In this document: positions 1-8,200 of the stretch, in pieces
How positions within the stretch are numbered: the stretch's first letter is position 1
Layout: each line of letters opens with the position of its first letter
NCBI RefSeq assembly: GCF_016805305.1
Contig: NZ_JAERQN010000010.1
Coordinates: 62,001-126,000 of the forward strand
Origin: Falsiroseomonas ponticola
Lineage (GTDB): Bacteria > Pseudomonadota > Alphaproteobacteria > Acetobacterales > Acetobacteraceae
DNA: 64,000 nt
Direction: 5' to 3'
The notes under the pieces: generated by a model
Told to the model about the DNA's origin: nothing
What the model saw: the letters and a program-made list of their open reading frames with translations, nothing else
Database searches by the model: none
Made by a program: the position numbers and the translations under genes

Positions 1-672
1 GAGGTCCGCCATGCTCTCGGCCAGCGGCGGGCGGGTGCGGCAGTGCCAGATGGGGCTGGTGTTGCCCGCGGCCTTGGCGGCTTCCGTCAGCTTGACGACC
101 AGCTCCTGGTCCTCGTTGTGCACGGCGACCATCAGGCCGGTCTTCGCCATCTCCGCGAAGGCGGCCAGCATCGTCGGGTGGTCGATGCGCGGGAAGCGGT
201 GCGCGTCGTATTCGTAGGTGGAGACCTTGAAGGCGCTGGCGCCGGCTTCGGCGATGGCGGCGATGTCGTCCAGCCCGCCATCCTTCCGGATGGTGCCGTA
301 CAGCGCCATGTCCACATGCGAAAGGCGCCGCACATGCTCCACCTTGTCGGCGAAGATCGCCGCCGTGGTCACGGGGTTCGGCACGTCATAGGGCATGTCG
401 CAGACGGTGGTGACGCCGCCGGCGGCGGCCGACATGGTCGCGCCCTCGATCCCCGGCCAGCCGGTGCTGCTGGAGGTGTGCATATGGCCATCGACCAGGC
501 CCGGCATCACCACCTTGCCGCGATGGTCCGCGACGGCCCTGGCGGGCGGGGCCTCGCCCTCGCCGATCGCGGCGATGCGCCCGGCGCGGATGCCGACATA
601 CCCGTCCGCCACCACGCGATCCGACAGCACAAGGTCGCCACGCAGCAGGAGGTCATAGGGGGCATCGGTCAT
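1..672 (-). CDS. Dihydropyrimidinase/allantoinase-type amidohydrolase (partial, 3' end outside window)
   Basis: This is the N-terminal 224 residues of a cyclic amidohydrolase of the dihydroorotase/allantoinase/hydantoinase superfamily. Such enzymes hydrolyse cyclic amides in the cytoplasm with a metal centre. The start ATG is at 672. The metal motif DGHMH (His63, His65) and a Lys at about 149 in an AFKVST context, expected to be the carboxylated metal-bridging lysine, are both present at the spacing usual for dihydropyrimidinases. The AAAGGVTTVCDMP stretch is typical of the allantoinase/hydantoinase branch. The gene continues beyond base 1, so the remaining metal ligands and the substrate-loop residues cannot be seen. 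It is followed on the same strand, upstream, by the sensor kinase stop at 755, but nothing links the two. The family is secure; the substrate is not. Confidence 0.85.
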   Translation of the reverse strand, partial: MTDAPYDLLLRGDLVLSDRVVADGYVGIRAGRIAAIGEGEAPPARAVADHRGKVVMPGLVDGHMHTSSSTGWPGIEGATMSAAAGGVTTVCDMPYDVPNPVTTAAIFADKVEHVRRLSHVDMALYGTIRKDGGLDDIAAIAEAGASAFKVSTYEYDAHRFPRIDHPTMLAAFAEMAKTGLMVAVHNEDQELVVKLTEAAKAAGNTSPIWHCRTRPPLAESMADL

Positions 673-754
673 CAGGGCATGGCCTCTCGGATCGGAAGGG
701 CCGCAGGCTAGGCCGGACGGCCGCCTTCGCCAATCCGGGGGGGCGCCAGGCCCG

Positions 755-3247
755 TCAGGCCGGGGCCTCCCCATCCGGGCGGAACAGGATCTCCGCGCGC
801 ACGCCATCGGCCGGGAAGGCCAGGCGGACGCTGGAGCCGGGGCCGAGATCGGCGGCGAGGCCACGTTCCAGCAGCCGGGTGCCGAAGCCGCGCCGGGCCG
901 GCGGGCCGGCCACCGGGGGGCCATCCTCCTCCCGCCACAGGAGGCGCAGCGCCCCCGCCCCCGGCGCGGCTTCCAGCCCGACCCGCCCGCCGGGGCGGGA
1001 CAGCGCGCCATGCTTGGCGGCGTTGGTGGCAAGCTCGTGCAGCGCCAGCACCATGGCCTGCGCCTGGCGGGGGCCGAGCGGGATGCCGGCCAGGCCGCGC
1101 ATCCGGACGCGGTCCGGGCTGTCCGGCGCGATCCAGGGGGCGAGCGCCGCGCGCGCCAGCGCATCCAGGTCCGCGGCCTGCCAGGCATTGTCGGTCAGCA
1201 GGTCATGCGCATGGGCCAGCACGCGCAGCCGGGCGGTGAAATCCGCCGCGAAGCGCCCGGGATCGCCGCCCGCGCCGCGCAGCGTCTGGCTGGCGATGGC
1301 CTGCACCGTGGCCAGCGCGTTCTTCACGCGGTGATTGAGTTCCGCCACCAGCAGCGCCTGCCGCCGTTCCGCCTGCCGCCTTTCCGTGATGTCCTGCACC
1401 ATCGCCACGGTGCGGGCGGGCGCGCCGGCCGTATCGCGCGCCGCGACGGCGGCGTTGATGCGCACCCAGATCACGCTGCCATCGGGGCGGAGGTAGCGCT
1501 TGTCACCCTCCTGCCGCCCATCCGCCGCCGCGGCCGCGCGGGCGGAGACGTTGATGCCGCGGTCATCGGGATGGGTCACGTCATCCGGGCCGAGCCCGGC
1601 GCCGAGGATCGCGGCCTCGCTCCGCCCCACCAGCTCGCAGAAGCGGCGGTTGACGCGGCGGTAGCGGTTGGTGGCGACGTCCACCTCCGTCACCCCCGCC
1701 GCGGCGGTGTCGAAGATGGCGCGGAACTCGGCCTCGCTGGCGGCGAGCGCGCGCTCGGCCTCGTCCCGCGCCGTTTCGTCCCGCAGCGTCAGCACGGCGC
1801 CGATGGCCCGCCCGCCGGCATCGCGCAGCGGCCTGGCGCTGCCGGCGGCCAGCACCACCACGCCATCCGGCCGGCGGATGCGCCAGCGCGCATCCGTCAC
1901 CACCGCGCCTTCCCGCACCGCGCGGAACAGCGGCAGGCGGTCCGGCGGGTGGGGCTGCCCGTCCTCGGTCAGCAGCTCATAGGCCTCCGCATAGCCTTCC
2001 GGCGGCACGCCGAGATGCTCGGCGCCGTGGATGCGGGCGGCGGCGTCATTCACGAAGGTGATGCGGCCATCCCGGTCCGCGACGATCACGCCCTCCGCCA
2101 GCTGGGAGAGGATGGCGGCGCGCTCGGTGGCGGCCTCCTCCGCCCGCTGCCGGGATTCGGCCAGCGCCATGGTGCGTTCCGCCACGCGGCGTTCCAGGGC
2201 GAGGTTGGCATCGGCCAGGGCCAGGGCTTCCGCATCCTCCGCCAGGCGGCGGCGGCGGATGGCGGCGGCCACCGTCAGCAGGGCGACCGCCGCGGCCAGC
2301 GCCGCCAGGCCCTGGGTCGTGGCGCCCTGCGCCCAGCGCCAGACGATGGCGCTGCGCGGGCGCGCCAGCGCGACATAGGCGGGGTAGCCGGTGACGGCGC
2401 GATAGACCGCCAGGCGCTCCACGCCATCCAGGCCGGAGGGGCGGCGAGCGGTGAAGGCGACGTCGCCGCGCGCCATGGCGGCCAGCATGGGCCCCTCGGC
2501 CGAGACGCGCAGCCGCGTCGGGTCCCCGGGCGCGGGGACGGATCGCGCCAGCACGCGGCCATCGCGGTGCACCAGGCTGATGATGTCGGTGGGCCGCACC
2601 GCCATGCGGCGCAGATCCTCCGCCGCGTGGTCCACATAGATGCTGTAGTTCAGCACGCCCTCATAGGTGCCGGGCGGCAGGGTGCCGGAGGGCGCGCGCC
2701 GGCGCGTGAGGGCGAAGAAGGCGCGCCGGTCGATGCGGCCCACCTGCACGCCGCTGAGATGCGGCTCCTCCACCGAGGGGTCCCGCAGCGCCTGGTTGAA
2801 TTCGCGGTCGGAGAGATCGAGGTCGCGCGGCACGGGCAGGACACTGGCGCTGACCAGCGGGCGGGCGGCGGCATCGAAGACGAAGATGGAGATGCCGGAA
2901 TCGGCATCCGCGCCCTGGCCGGCGATGCGCGCGAAGGCGGCGTGCAGCCGGGGTTCCTCCGCCCTGATGCGGTCGTCATCCAGCCCGGCCAGCAGGTCGT
3001 TCGCACGGTCGAGCCGGAGCGCGTGGCTGTCGAGCACGCGGCGGGCATATTCGGCGACCGTGTCGGCGCTGCGGCGCAGCTCCGCCCCCGCATCGTCCCA
3101 GGCGGCGTGCCAGGCATTGGCGGCGAAGATGGCGAAGAGCAGCGCGGGGGCCAGCACCGCCGCGGCCTGGGCCAGAAGGTCGAGCCCCGAACGGCGGTGC
3201 AGCGCGGCCGGGGATGGCGGGCCCCGCAGGGGCACGGCCTGGGTCAC
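755..3247 (-). CDS. HWE-family PAS sensor histidine kinase
   Basis: An 830-residue membrane sensor kinase. Two hydrophobic segments (about 24-45 and 305-328) bracket a periplasmic Cache-like sensor region. A short coiled coil follows, then two PAS domains (about 377-490 and 500-625) and an HWE/HisKA_2 kinase module. The phospho-acceptor His639 lies in LNHRVKNALATVQ. The ATP-binding part has the WREEDGPPV and GFGTRLLER motifs characteristic of HWE kinases instead of the classical N/G1/G2 boxes. No response regulator is adjacent, so it is an orphan; HWE kinases often feed the general stress or light-response pathways. It is divergent from the TRAP transporter at 3471, so transporter control is possible but unproven. 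The ligand is unknown. Confidence 0.9.
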   Translation of the reverse strand: MTQAVPLRGPPSPAALHRRSGLDLLAQAAAVLAPALLFAIFAANAWHAAWDDAGAELRRSADTVAEYARRVLDSHALRLDRANDLLAGLDDDRIRAEEPRLHAAFARIAGQGADADSGISIFVFDAAARPLVSASVLPVPRDLDLSDREFNQALRDPSVEEPHLSGVQVGRIDRRAFFALTRRRAPSGTLPPGTYEGVLNYSIYVDHAAEDLRRMAVRPTDIISLVHRDGRVLARSVPAPGDPTRLRVSAEGPMLAAMARGDVAFTARRPSGLDGVERLAVYRAVTGYPAYVALARPRSAIVWRWAQGATTQGLAALAAAVALLTVAAAIRRRRLAEDAEALALADANLALERRVAERTMALAESRQRAEEAATERAAILSQLAEGVIVADRDGRITFVNDAAARIHGAEHLGVPPEGYAEAYELLTEDGQPHPPDRLPLFRAVREGAVVTDARWRIRRPDGVVVLAAGSARPLRDAGGRAIGAVLTLRDETARDEAERALAASEAEFRAIFDTAAAGVTEVDVATNRYRRVNRRFCELVGRSEAAILGAGLGPDDVTHPDDRGINVSARAAAAADGRQEGDKRYLRPDGSVIWVRINAAVAARDTAGAPARTVAMVQDITERRQAERRQALLVAELNHRVKNALATVQAIASQTLRGAGGDPGRFAADFTARLRVLAHAHDLLTDNAWQAADLDALARAALAPWIAPDSPDRVRMRGLAGIPLGPRQAQAMVLALHELATNAAKHGALSRPGGRVGLEAAPGAGALRLLWREEDGPPVAGPPARRGFGTRLLERGLAADLGPGSSVRLAFPADGVRAEILFRPDGEAPA

Positions 3248-3470
3248 GTGATTCAGGGCTTCCTCCCGCCTGGGAGGGGACAGAACGCCCGGGCGGCGGA
3301 TGGCTCAACTCAAAGTGTCGTCAACACGCGCCTTGCCGCATCGGCAGGCAGAACGATTGCGGGCGCGTCATTTTTTCCGGCGCGATGCGATCGTTTGCAC
3401 GCCCAGGCGGCAGAAGGCTTGTGGCACGTCCCTTGCCGCCCCGGCGCGCCACCAGGACCGGGAGACAAGA
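3248..3470. promoter_or_regulatory. Divergent intergenic region, sensor kinase / TRAP transporter
   Basis: A 223-bp gap that must hold the promoters of both the kinase and dctP. Visible structure: a small hairpin CCTCCC-GCCT-GGGAGG just upstream of the kinase start, a TGCCG-CAT-CGGCA dyad near 3334-3346, and an A/T-rich patch with a run of T near 3371. No convincing sigma-70 -35/-10 pair was identified. Confidence 0.35.
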
Positions 3471-4556
3471 ATGCAGCGCCGCAACCTCATCACCAGCGCC
3501 GCCGCTGGCACCGCCGGCGCGCTGGCAGCGCCCGCGGTCGCGACGGCGCAGACGACCTTCAACTGGCGGATGACCAGCTTCTACGGCCCCCAGGCCGCCT
3601 TCTACTCGACGGGTCCGGGCAGCGCGCGGGACCTGATCGACCGCATCCAGCGCATGTCGAACAACCGCATCCGCATCCAGTTCTTCGGCGCGGGCGAGCT
3701 GATCCCGGCCGCCGAGGGCTTCGATGCCGTCAGCAGCGGCATCGTCGAGATGAACTACGCCAACGCCTATTTCTGGACCGGCAAGACCTTCGCCGCGCAG
3801 TACTTCACCGCCGTGCCCTTCGGGCTGAACTTCCAGGGCCTGAACGGCTGGATGTATGACGGCGGCGGGCTCGATTTGTGGCGGGAGGTCTATGACCGCT
3901 TCAACCTGGTCCCCTTCCTCTGCGGCAATACCGGCGTGCAGATGACGGGCTGGTTCCGCCGCCCGATCGAGAAGATCGAGGATCTGCGCGGCCTCAAGAT
4001 GCGCATCCCGGGGCTCGCGGGCCGCGTGTACCAGAAGTTCGGCGTCGATGTGCGCCTGCTGCCGGGTGGCGAGATCTTCCCGGCGCTGGAGCGCGGCGTG
4101 ATCGATGCGGCGGAATTCGTCGGGCCCTTCCTCGACCGCCAGCTCGGCCTGCAGCGCGTGGCGAAGTTCTACCACACGACCGGGTGGCATGAGACGGCGA
4201 CGGCCTCCGAGCTCATCATCAACAAGGCCGCCTGGAACCGGCTGCCCGCCGACCTCAAGGCGATCGTCGAGAATGCCGTGGCTGCCTGCAACGTCATCAG
4301 CGAGGCCTGGTGCCAGAAGAACAATGCGGAGGCCATGCAGGACCTGGTGCGCAACCAGGGCGTGACGGCGCTGCCGCTGCCGGACGCGGTGATCGAGGCG
4401 CTGCGGGCGGAAACCGCGGCCGTGCTGGCGGAAGCCGTGGCGCGCGACCCCGTCACGAAGCGCGTGCATGACAGCTACATGGCCTACAAGGCGCAGTTCG
4501 ACAGCTGGTCCGGCTACAGCGAGGCGATCTACCACAGCAAGATCCGCCAGGGCTGA
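3471..4556 (+). CDS. dctP: TRAP transporter periplasmic substrate-binding protein (DctP family)
   Basis: A 361-residue solute-binding protein of a TRAP transporter; it captures an organic acid in the periplasm and delivers it to the DctQM permease. The N-terminus MQRRNLITSAAAG followed by an Ala-rich stretch ending ATAQT looks like a Tat-type signal peptide, common in this subfamily. The body carries the family signatures: a central LRGLKMRIPG segment with the carboxylate-binding Arg, and the GGEIFPALERGVIDAAEFVGP helix. The start at ATG 3471 is preferred over in-frame codons from 3300 because it begins the signal peptide and follows a GGGAGACAAG ribosome site. Three bases separate it from dctQ. 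The sequence resembles the mannitol/chloroaromatic and alpha-keto acid (TakP) branch, but the substrate cannot be assigned. Confidence 0.93.
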   Translation: MQRRNLITSAAAGTAGALAAPAVATAQTTFNWRMTSFYGPQAAFYSTGPGSARDLIDRIQRMSNNRIRIQFFGAGELIPAAEGFDAVSSGIVEMNYANAYFWTGKTFAAQYFTAVPFGLNFQGLNGWMYDGGGLDLWREVYDRFNLVPFLCGNTGVQMTGWFRRPIEKIEDLRGLKMRIPGLAGRVYQKFGVDVRLLPGGEIFPALERGVIDAAEFVGPFLDRQLGLQRVAKFYHTTGWHETATASELIINKAAWNRLPADLKAIVENAVAACNVISEAWCQKNNAEAMQDLVRNQGVTALPLPDAVIEALRAETAAVLAEAVARDPVTKRVHDSYMAYKAQFDSWSGYSEAIYHSKIRQG

Positions 4557-4559
4557 GGC

Positions 4560-5060
4560 ATGACCTTGTCCGGTACGGCCGATGCGATCGACGACATCGT
4601 CGATCGCATCGGCCAGCTTTCCGCGCTTGCCGTCGCGGCCCTGGTGCTGGTGATGGCGAGCAACGTGCTGCTGCGCTACGGCTTCTCGCTCGGCTCCGTC
4701 TGGGCGCAGGAGCTGGAATGGCACCTGATGTCCCCCATCGCGCTGATCGGCGCGGCCTATGCGCTGCGGCATGGGGAGCATGTGCGCGTCGATGTGCTCT
4801 ATGCCGGCTTCTCGCCGCGCGCGAAGGCGGCGGTGGACCTGGTGGCGGGGATTTCGGGCGCGGTGATCTGCGTGCTCGTCATCCAGCTTTCCTGGCGCTA
4901 CGTGATGCAGAGCTGGGGGCAGGATGAGGGATCGGCCAACCCCGGCGGCATCCCCGCGCGCTACATCCTGAAGGCCTTCATCCCCGCGGGATTCGCGCTG
5001 CTGCTGCTGCAATTCGTGGCGGAGACGCTGCGCGCGCTCGGCCGGCTGCGGGAGCGATGA
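4560..5060 (+). CDS. dctQ: TRAP transporter small permease (DctQ)
   Basis: A 166-residue inner-membrane protein with four predicted transmembrane helices, the usual size and topology for the small TRAP subunit that couples the binding protein to the large transport subunit. It contains the signature VWAQELEWHLMSPIALIGAAYALRHGEHVRVD, here cited by its key residues: the Gln-Glu-Leu-Glu-Trp motif near 50 and the GEHVRVD motif near 77. Its start lies 3 bp after the dctP stop, and dctM begins 7 bp after its own stop, so the three genes form one operon in the canonical P-Q-M order. Confidence 0.93.
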   Translation: MTLSGTADAIDDIVDRIGQLSALAVAALVLVMASNVLLRYGFSLGSVWAQELEWHLMSPIALIGAAYALRHGEHVRVDVLYAGFSPRAKAAVDLVAGISGAVICVLVIQLSWRYVMQSWGQDEGSANPGGIPARYILKAFIPAGFALLLLQFVAETLRALGRLRER

Positions 5061-5067
5061 CCCCACC

Positions 5068-6393
5068 ATGCCGATGACGGAAATCTACGCCATCCTGATG
5101 CTGGTGGCGTTCTTCGGGCTGCTCATGGCGGGCATCCCGGTCGCGCTGACGCTGGCCATCTCCGGCTTCGTGTTCGGCTGGCTCGGCTTCGGGCCGATGC
5201 TGTTCAACCTGCTGCCGGCGCGCATCTATGGCGTCGTCACCAGCTACTCCCTGCTCGCCATCCCGCTCTTCGTCTTCATGGGCGTGGCGCTGGAGAAATC
5301 GAAGCTGGCTGAGGACCTCATGGAGGTGGTGGGCCGGCTGTCCGGCGCGCTGCGCGGTGGCCTCGGCCTCGGCATCGTCTTCGTCGGCGTGCTGATGGGC
5401 GCGACCACCGGCATCGTCGGCGCGACCGTCGTCACGCTCGGCCTGCTCACGCTGCCGGCGCTGCTGCGGCGGGGCTACGACCCCGGGCTTTCCTGCGGCG
5501 TGATCTGCGCCTCGGGCACGCTCGGGCAGATCATCCCGCCGAGCCTGATCCTGATCCTGCTGGCGGACATCATGAACCTGTCCGTCGGCACGCTCTTCGC
5601 CGCCGCGATGATCCCGGGGCTGATGCTGGCGGGCATCTACTGTGTCTACATCCTGGCACTCGGCATCCTGAAGCCGGAGATGGTGCCGGCGGTGCCGGCG
5701 GAGGAACGGGCGCTCATCTCCACGAAGCAGCTTCTGGTGAAGCTGGCGAAGGTGATCGCGCCGCCGCTCGGGCTGGTCTTCGCGGTGCTGGGGTCCATCA
5801 TCGCGGGCATCGCGGCGCCGACGGAAGCGGCGGCGATGGGGGCCATCGGGTCCATGCTGGTCTGCGCGCTGGGGCGGCGGCTGGACTGGACGCTGGTGAA
5901 GGAGACGCTGCGCAGCACGGCGCGGATCACGGCGATGATGATGTTCATCCTGATCTGCGCGCAGGTCTTCGCGCTGTCCTTCCGCGGGCTGCAGGGCGAA
6001 CAGCTGGTGCATGACCTGTTCGAGTTCCTGCCGGGCGGCACCGCGGCCGACATCTGGTTCATGCTGATCCTGATCTTCTTCCTGGGCTTCTTCCTGGAAT
6101 GGATCGAGATCAGCTACATCGCCGTGCCGCTCTTCCTGCCGATCTTCCTGCAGGCGGGGGTGGACCAGGTGTGGCTGGCGACGCTGATCTGCGTGATGCT
6201 GCAGACCAGCTTCCTGACGCCGCCCTTCGGCTGGGCGCTGTTCTTCCTGCGCAGCGTCGCGCCGCCGGAGATCACGACGCGGCACATCTATGTCGGCATC
6301 ATCCCCTTCGTCGGGATGCAGTTGCTGGCCGTGCTGCTGGTGTTCTACCTGCCGGGGCTCGCGACCTGGCTGCCGCGGGCCATCGGCTGGTGA
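5068..6393 (+). CDS. dctM: TRAP transporter large permease (DctM)
   Basis: A 441-residue, about 12-helix inner-membrane protein, full length for the DctM subunit that moves substrate with sodium or proton symport. Family features visible are the GIPVALTLAISG start, SYSLLAIPLFVFMG in the first third, the GATTGIVGATVVTLGLL helix, and the SGTLGQIIPPSLILI motif near residue 150. The C-terminal LQTSFLTPPFGWALFFLR segment is also typical. It is the last gene of the dctPQM operon. A perfect 10-bp stem hairpin follows 8 bp after the stop. The substrate is unknown. Confidence 0.94.
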   Translation: MPMTEIYAILMLVAFFGLLMAGIPVALTLAISGFVFGWLGFGPMLFNLLPARIYGVVTSYSLLAIPLFVFMGVALEKSKLAEDLMEVVGRLSGALRGGLGLGIVFVGVLMGATTGIVGATVVTLGLLTLPALLRRGYDPGLSCGVICASGTLGQIIPPSLILILLADIMNLSVGTLFAAAMIPGLMLAGIYCVYILALGILKPEMVPAVPAEERALISTKQLLVKLAKVIAPPLGLVFAVLGSIIAGIAAPTEAAAMGAIGSMLVCALGRRLDWTLVKETLRSTARITAMMMFILICAQVFALSFRGLQGEQLVHDLFEFLPGGTAADIWFMLILIFFLGFFLEWIEISYIAVPLFLPIFLQAGVDQVWLATLICVMLQTSFLTPPFGWALFFLRSVAPPEITTRHIYVGIIPFVGMQLLAVLLVFYLPGLATWLPRAIGW

Positions 6394-6400
6394 CGGGGAA

Positions 6401-6424
6401 GGGGGCGCGGCCTGCCGCGCCCCC
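6401..6424. terminator. Bidirectional hairpin terminator between dctM and the OYE reductase
   Basis: A perfect 10-bp GC stem (GGGGGCGCGG / CCGCGCCCCC) closes a CCTG tetraloop. It lies exactly in the 37-bp gap between two convergent stop codons. There is no T-tract, so this is called from position and stem strength. Confidence 0.7.
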
Positions 6425-6430
6425 GCCGGT

Positions 6431-7492
6431 TCACGCCGCCAGGGCGGGATAGTCCGTGTAGCCCTTGGCGCCGCCGCCGTAGAAGGTGGCGGTGTCCGGC
6501 GCGTTCAGCGCCGCACCCTTCAGCAGCCGCGCCGGCAGGTCCGGGTTGCTGATGAACTTGGACCCGAAGGCGATGAAGTCCGCACGGCCGCTGGCGATAT
6601 CGGCCTGGGCGCGATCCCGGTCATAGCCGCCATTCAGGATGACCGGCCCGCCGAAGTTGCGCCGCGCCATGGCCGCGATGTCGAAGGGCGGCTTCGCATC
6701 GAGAATGTGGAGATAGGCGAGGCCACGGCCACCCAGCGCCTTCGTGACGTGGTCGTAGGTCGCCTCGGCATCCGGGTCGGCGATGTCGTTGAAGGGGTTG
6801 CCGGGGCTGATCCGCACGCCGACGCGGCCCGCGCCGATGGCCTTCACCGAGGCCTCCACGATCGCGACCAGGAAGCGGGCGCGGTTCTCCACGCTGCCGC
6901 CCCACTGGTCCGTGCGCTGGTTGGCGTTCGGTGCCAGGAACTGGTTGGGCAGGTAGCCATTGGCGGCGTGCACCTCCACGCCGTCCAGCCCGGCCTTCAC
7001 GGCATTGGCGGCGGCCTGGCCATAGGCCTTGATGATCGCCTCGATCTCCGCCTGTTCCAGCGCGCGCGGCGTGGCCAGCGGCTTCATGCCCTCATAGGTG
7101 AAGATCTCGCCCTTGGCCGCGATGGCGGAAGGCGCGACGGGCTGCGCGCCTTCCTGGAAATCCGGGTGGGAGATGCGGCCGGTATGCATGATTTGCGCGA
7201 CGATGCGCCCGCCCTTGGCATGCACGGCATCCGCCACACCGCGCCAGCCTTCGACCTGCGCATCGCTGTAGAGGCCGGGGATGTCGATATAGCCGCGGCC
7301 ATTGGCGGCCGGCGTGGTGCCTTCCGTGATGATCAGGCCGGCGGAGGCGCGCTGCGCGTAGTATTCGGCCATCAGCGCATTGGGCAGGTTGCCGGGGGCG
7401 CGGTTGCGCGTCATCGGCGCCATGACGATGCGGTTGGCGACGGGGATGTCGCCGAGTTGCGCGGGGGCGAAGAGGTCGCGGGTTTCGGTCAT
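6431..7492 (-). CDS. Old Yellow Enzyme-family alkene reductase (NemA-like)
   Basis: A 353-residue FMN-dependent NAD(P)H oxidoreductase of the Old Yellow Enzyme family. These enzymes reduce activated C=C bonds (enones, maleimides) or nitro groups in the cytoplasm. The TIM-barrel landmarks are present: an N-terminal VMAPMTRNRA, the substrate-binding pair in EVHAANGYLPNQFL (His and Asn where NemA/OYE1 have His-His or His-Asn), TDQWGGSVENRARF, VGVRISPGNPF, and the C-terminal phosphate-binding DFIAFGSKFISNPDLP. The start at 7492 gives a normal family length; the frame stays open further upstream, but without family-like sequence. It is convergent with dctM. The physiological substrate is unknown. 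Confidence 0.93.
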   Translation of the reverse strand: MTETRDLFAPAQLGDIPVANRIVMAPMTRNRAPGNLPNALMAEYYAQRASAGLIITEGTTPAANGRGYIDIPGLYSDAQVEGWRGVADAVHAKGGRIVAQIMHTGRISHPDFQEGAQPVAPSAIAAKGEIFTYEGMKPLATPRALEQAEIEAIIKAYGQAAANAVKAGLDGVEVHAANGYLPNQFLAPNANQRTDQWGGSVENRARFLVAIVEASVKAIGAGRVGVRISPGNPFNDIADPDAEATYDHVTKALGGRGLAYLHILDAKPPFDIAAMARRNFGGPVILNGGYDRDRAQADIASGRADFIAFGSKFISNPDLPARLLKGAALNAPDTATFYGGGAKGYTDYPALAA

Positions 7493-7626
7493 CGGGGCAG
7501 TCCTGACAGGGGGCGGCGGCGGGGATGCGCCGCGGCGTTGGGGCCAGAGTTGGGCAGCCGGCACCCCCCGCGCCACCGCGCCGGCCGGATGGTCGTCATT
7601 CGCCCCGGTGATGAAGCCGGCGGCGG

Positions 7627-8064
7627 CTAGCCCCGGATGACGGTGCGGATGGCGAAGCTGGACTGGATGCGCGCGACACCCGGCATGCGCGACAGCGCTT
7701 CCTTGTGGATGCGCTCGTAATCCGCGGCGTCCCGCGCCTCCACCCGCAGCAGGTAGTCGGCGATGCCGGTCATCAGGTAGCACTCCCGCACTTCCGGGCA
7801 GCGGCGCACCGCCTCCTCGAAACGCTTGAGGTGGTCGTCGGTCTGCCGTTCCAGCGTGATCTGCACGATGACGACGACGGCGCCCTGCGGGGCCGCATCC
7901 TCCACCACCACCGTGTAGCCGCGGATCGTGCCGTCCCGCTCCAGCATCCGCAGCCGGCGGAGGCAGGCGGAGGGGCTGAGGCCCACGGCCTCCGCCAGCT
8001 TGGCATTGGGCAGGCGGCCATCGACGCGGAGGGTGCGGATGATGGCGCGGTCGATGTCATCCAT
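7627..8064 (-). CDS. Lrp/AsnC-family transcriptional regulator
   Basis: A 145-residue feast/famine regulator. An N-terminal winged helix-turn-helix (about residues 2-60, with ILRxLxxDGRLPNAKLAEAVGLSPSAC as its core, here abbreviated) is followed by a C-terminal RAM amino-acid-binding domain containing VRECYLMTGIADYLLRVEA. It is divergent from dadA across 136 bp that contain a perfect dyad, the classic arrangement in which an Lrp-type activator (DadR/BkdR-like) senses an amino acid and controls the D-amino acid dehydrogenase. Regulation of dadA and of itself is inferred from position and the operator. Confidence 0.92.
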   Translation of the reverse strand: MDDIDRAIIRTLRVDGRLPNAKLAEAVGLSPSACLRRLRMLERDGTIRGYTVVVEDAAPQGAVVVIVQITLERQTDDHLKRFEEAVRRCPEVRECYLMTGIADYLLRVEARDAADYERIHKEALSRMPGVARIQSSFAIRTVIRG

Positions 8065-8076
8065 GGCGCGTGGCTG

Positions 8077-8099
8077 ATCCTGCGGATTTGTCGCAGGAT
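8077..8099. promoter_or_regulatory. Probable Lrp/AsnC operator
   Basis: A perfect inverted repeat, ATCCTGCG, a 7-bp spacer (GATTTGT), then CGCAGGAT, begins 13 bp upstream of the Lrp start codon. A further half-site, CGCAGGAAATT, sits at 8142-8152, and it matches CGCAGGATATT of the dyad (8092-8102) in 10 of 11 positions. Two sites 50 bp apart suit an oligomeric Lrp protein wrapping the dadA/lrp control region. Confidence 0.6.
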
Positions 8100-8200
8100 A
8101 TTGCGCGGATTGCGCGCTGGCGAGGCATCATGCGGCAATCGCGCAGGAAATTCACCGCGTCCACCCCTATCCTTCACCCATTCGCAACGGAGTGGCGGCA

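Noticed and set aside
1010-3859. A 949-codon plus-strand open frame
   Set aside because: It is antisense to the HWE sensor kinase and runs into dctP in another frame; His/Gly/Arg-rich with no recognisable domains.
8192-8200. GTG 8192 as the start of dadA
   Set aside because: It overlaps the ribosome site GGAG itself; ATG 8201 gives correct spacing and the conserved N-terminus.
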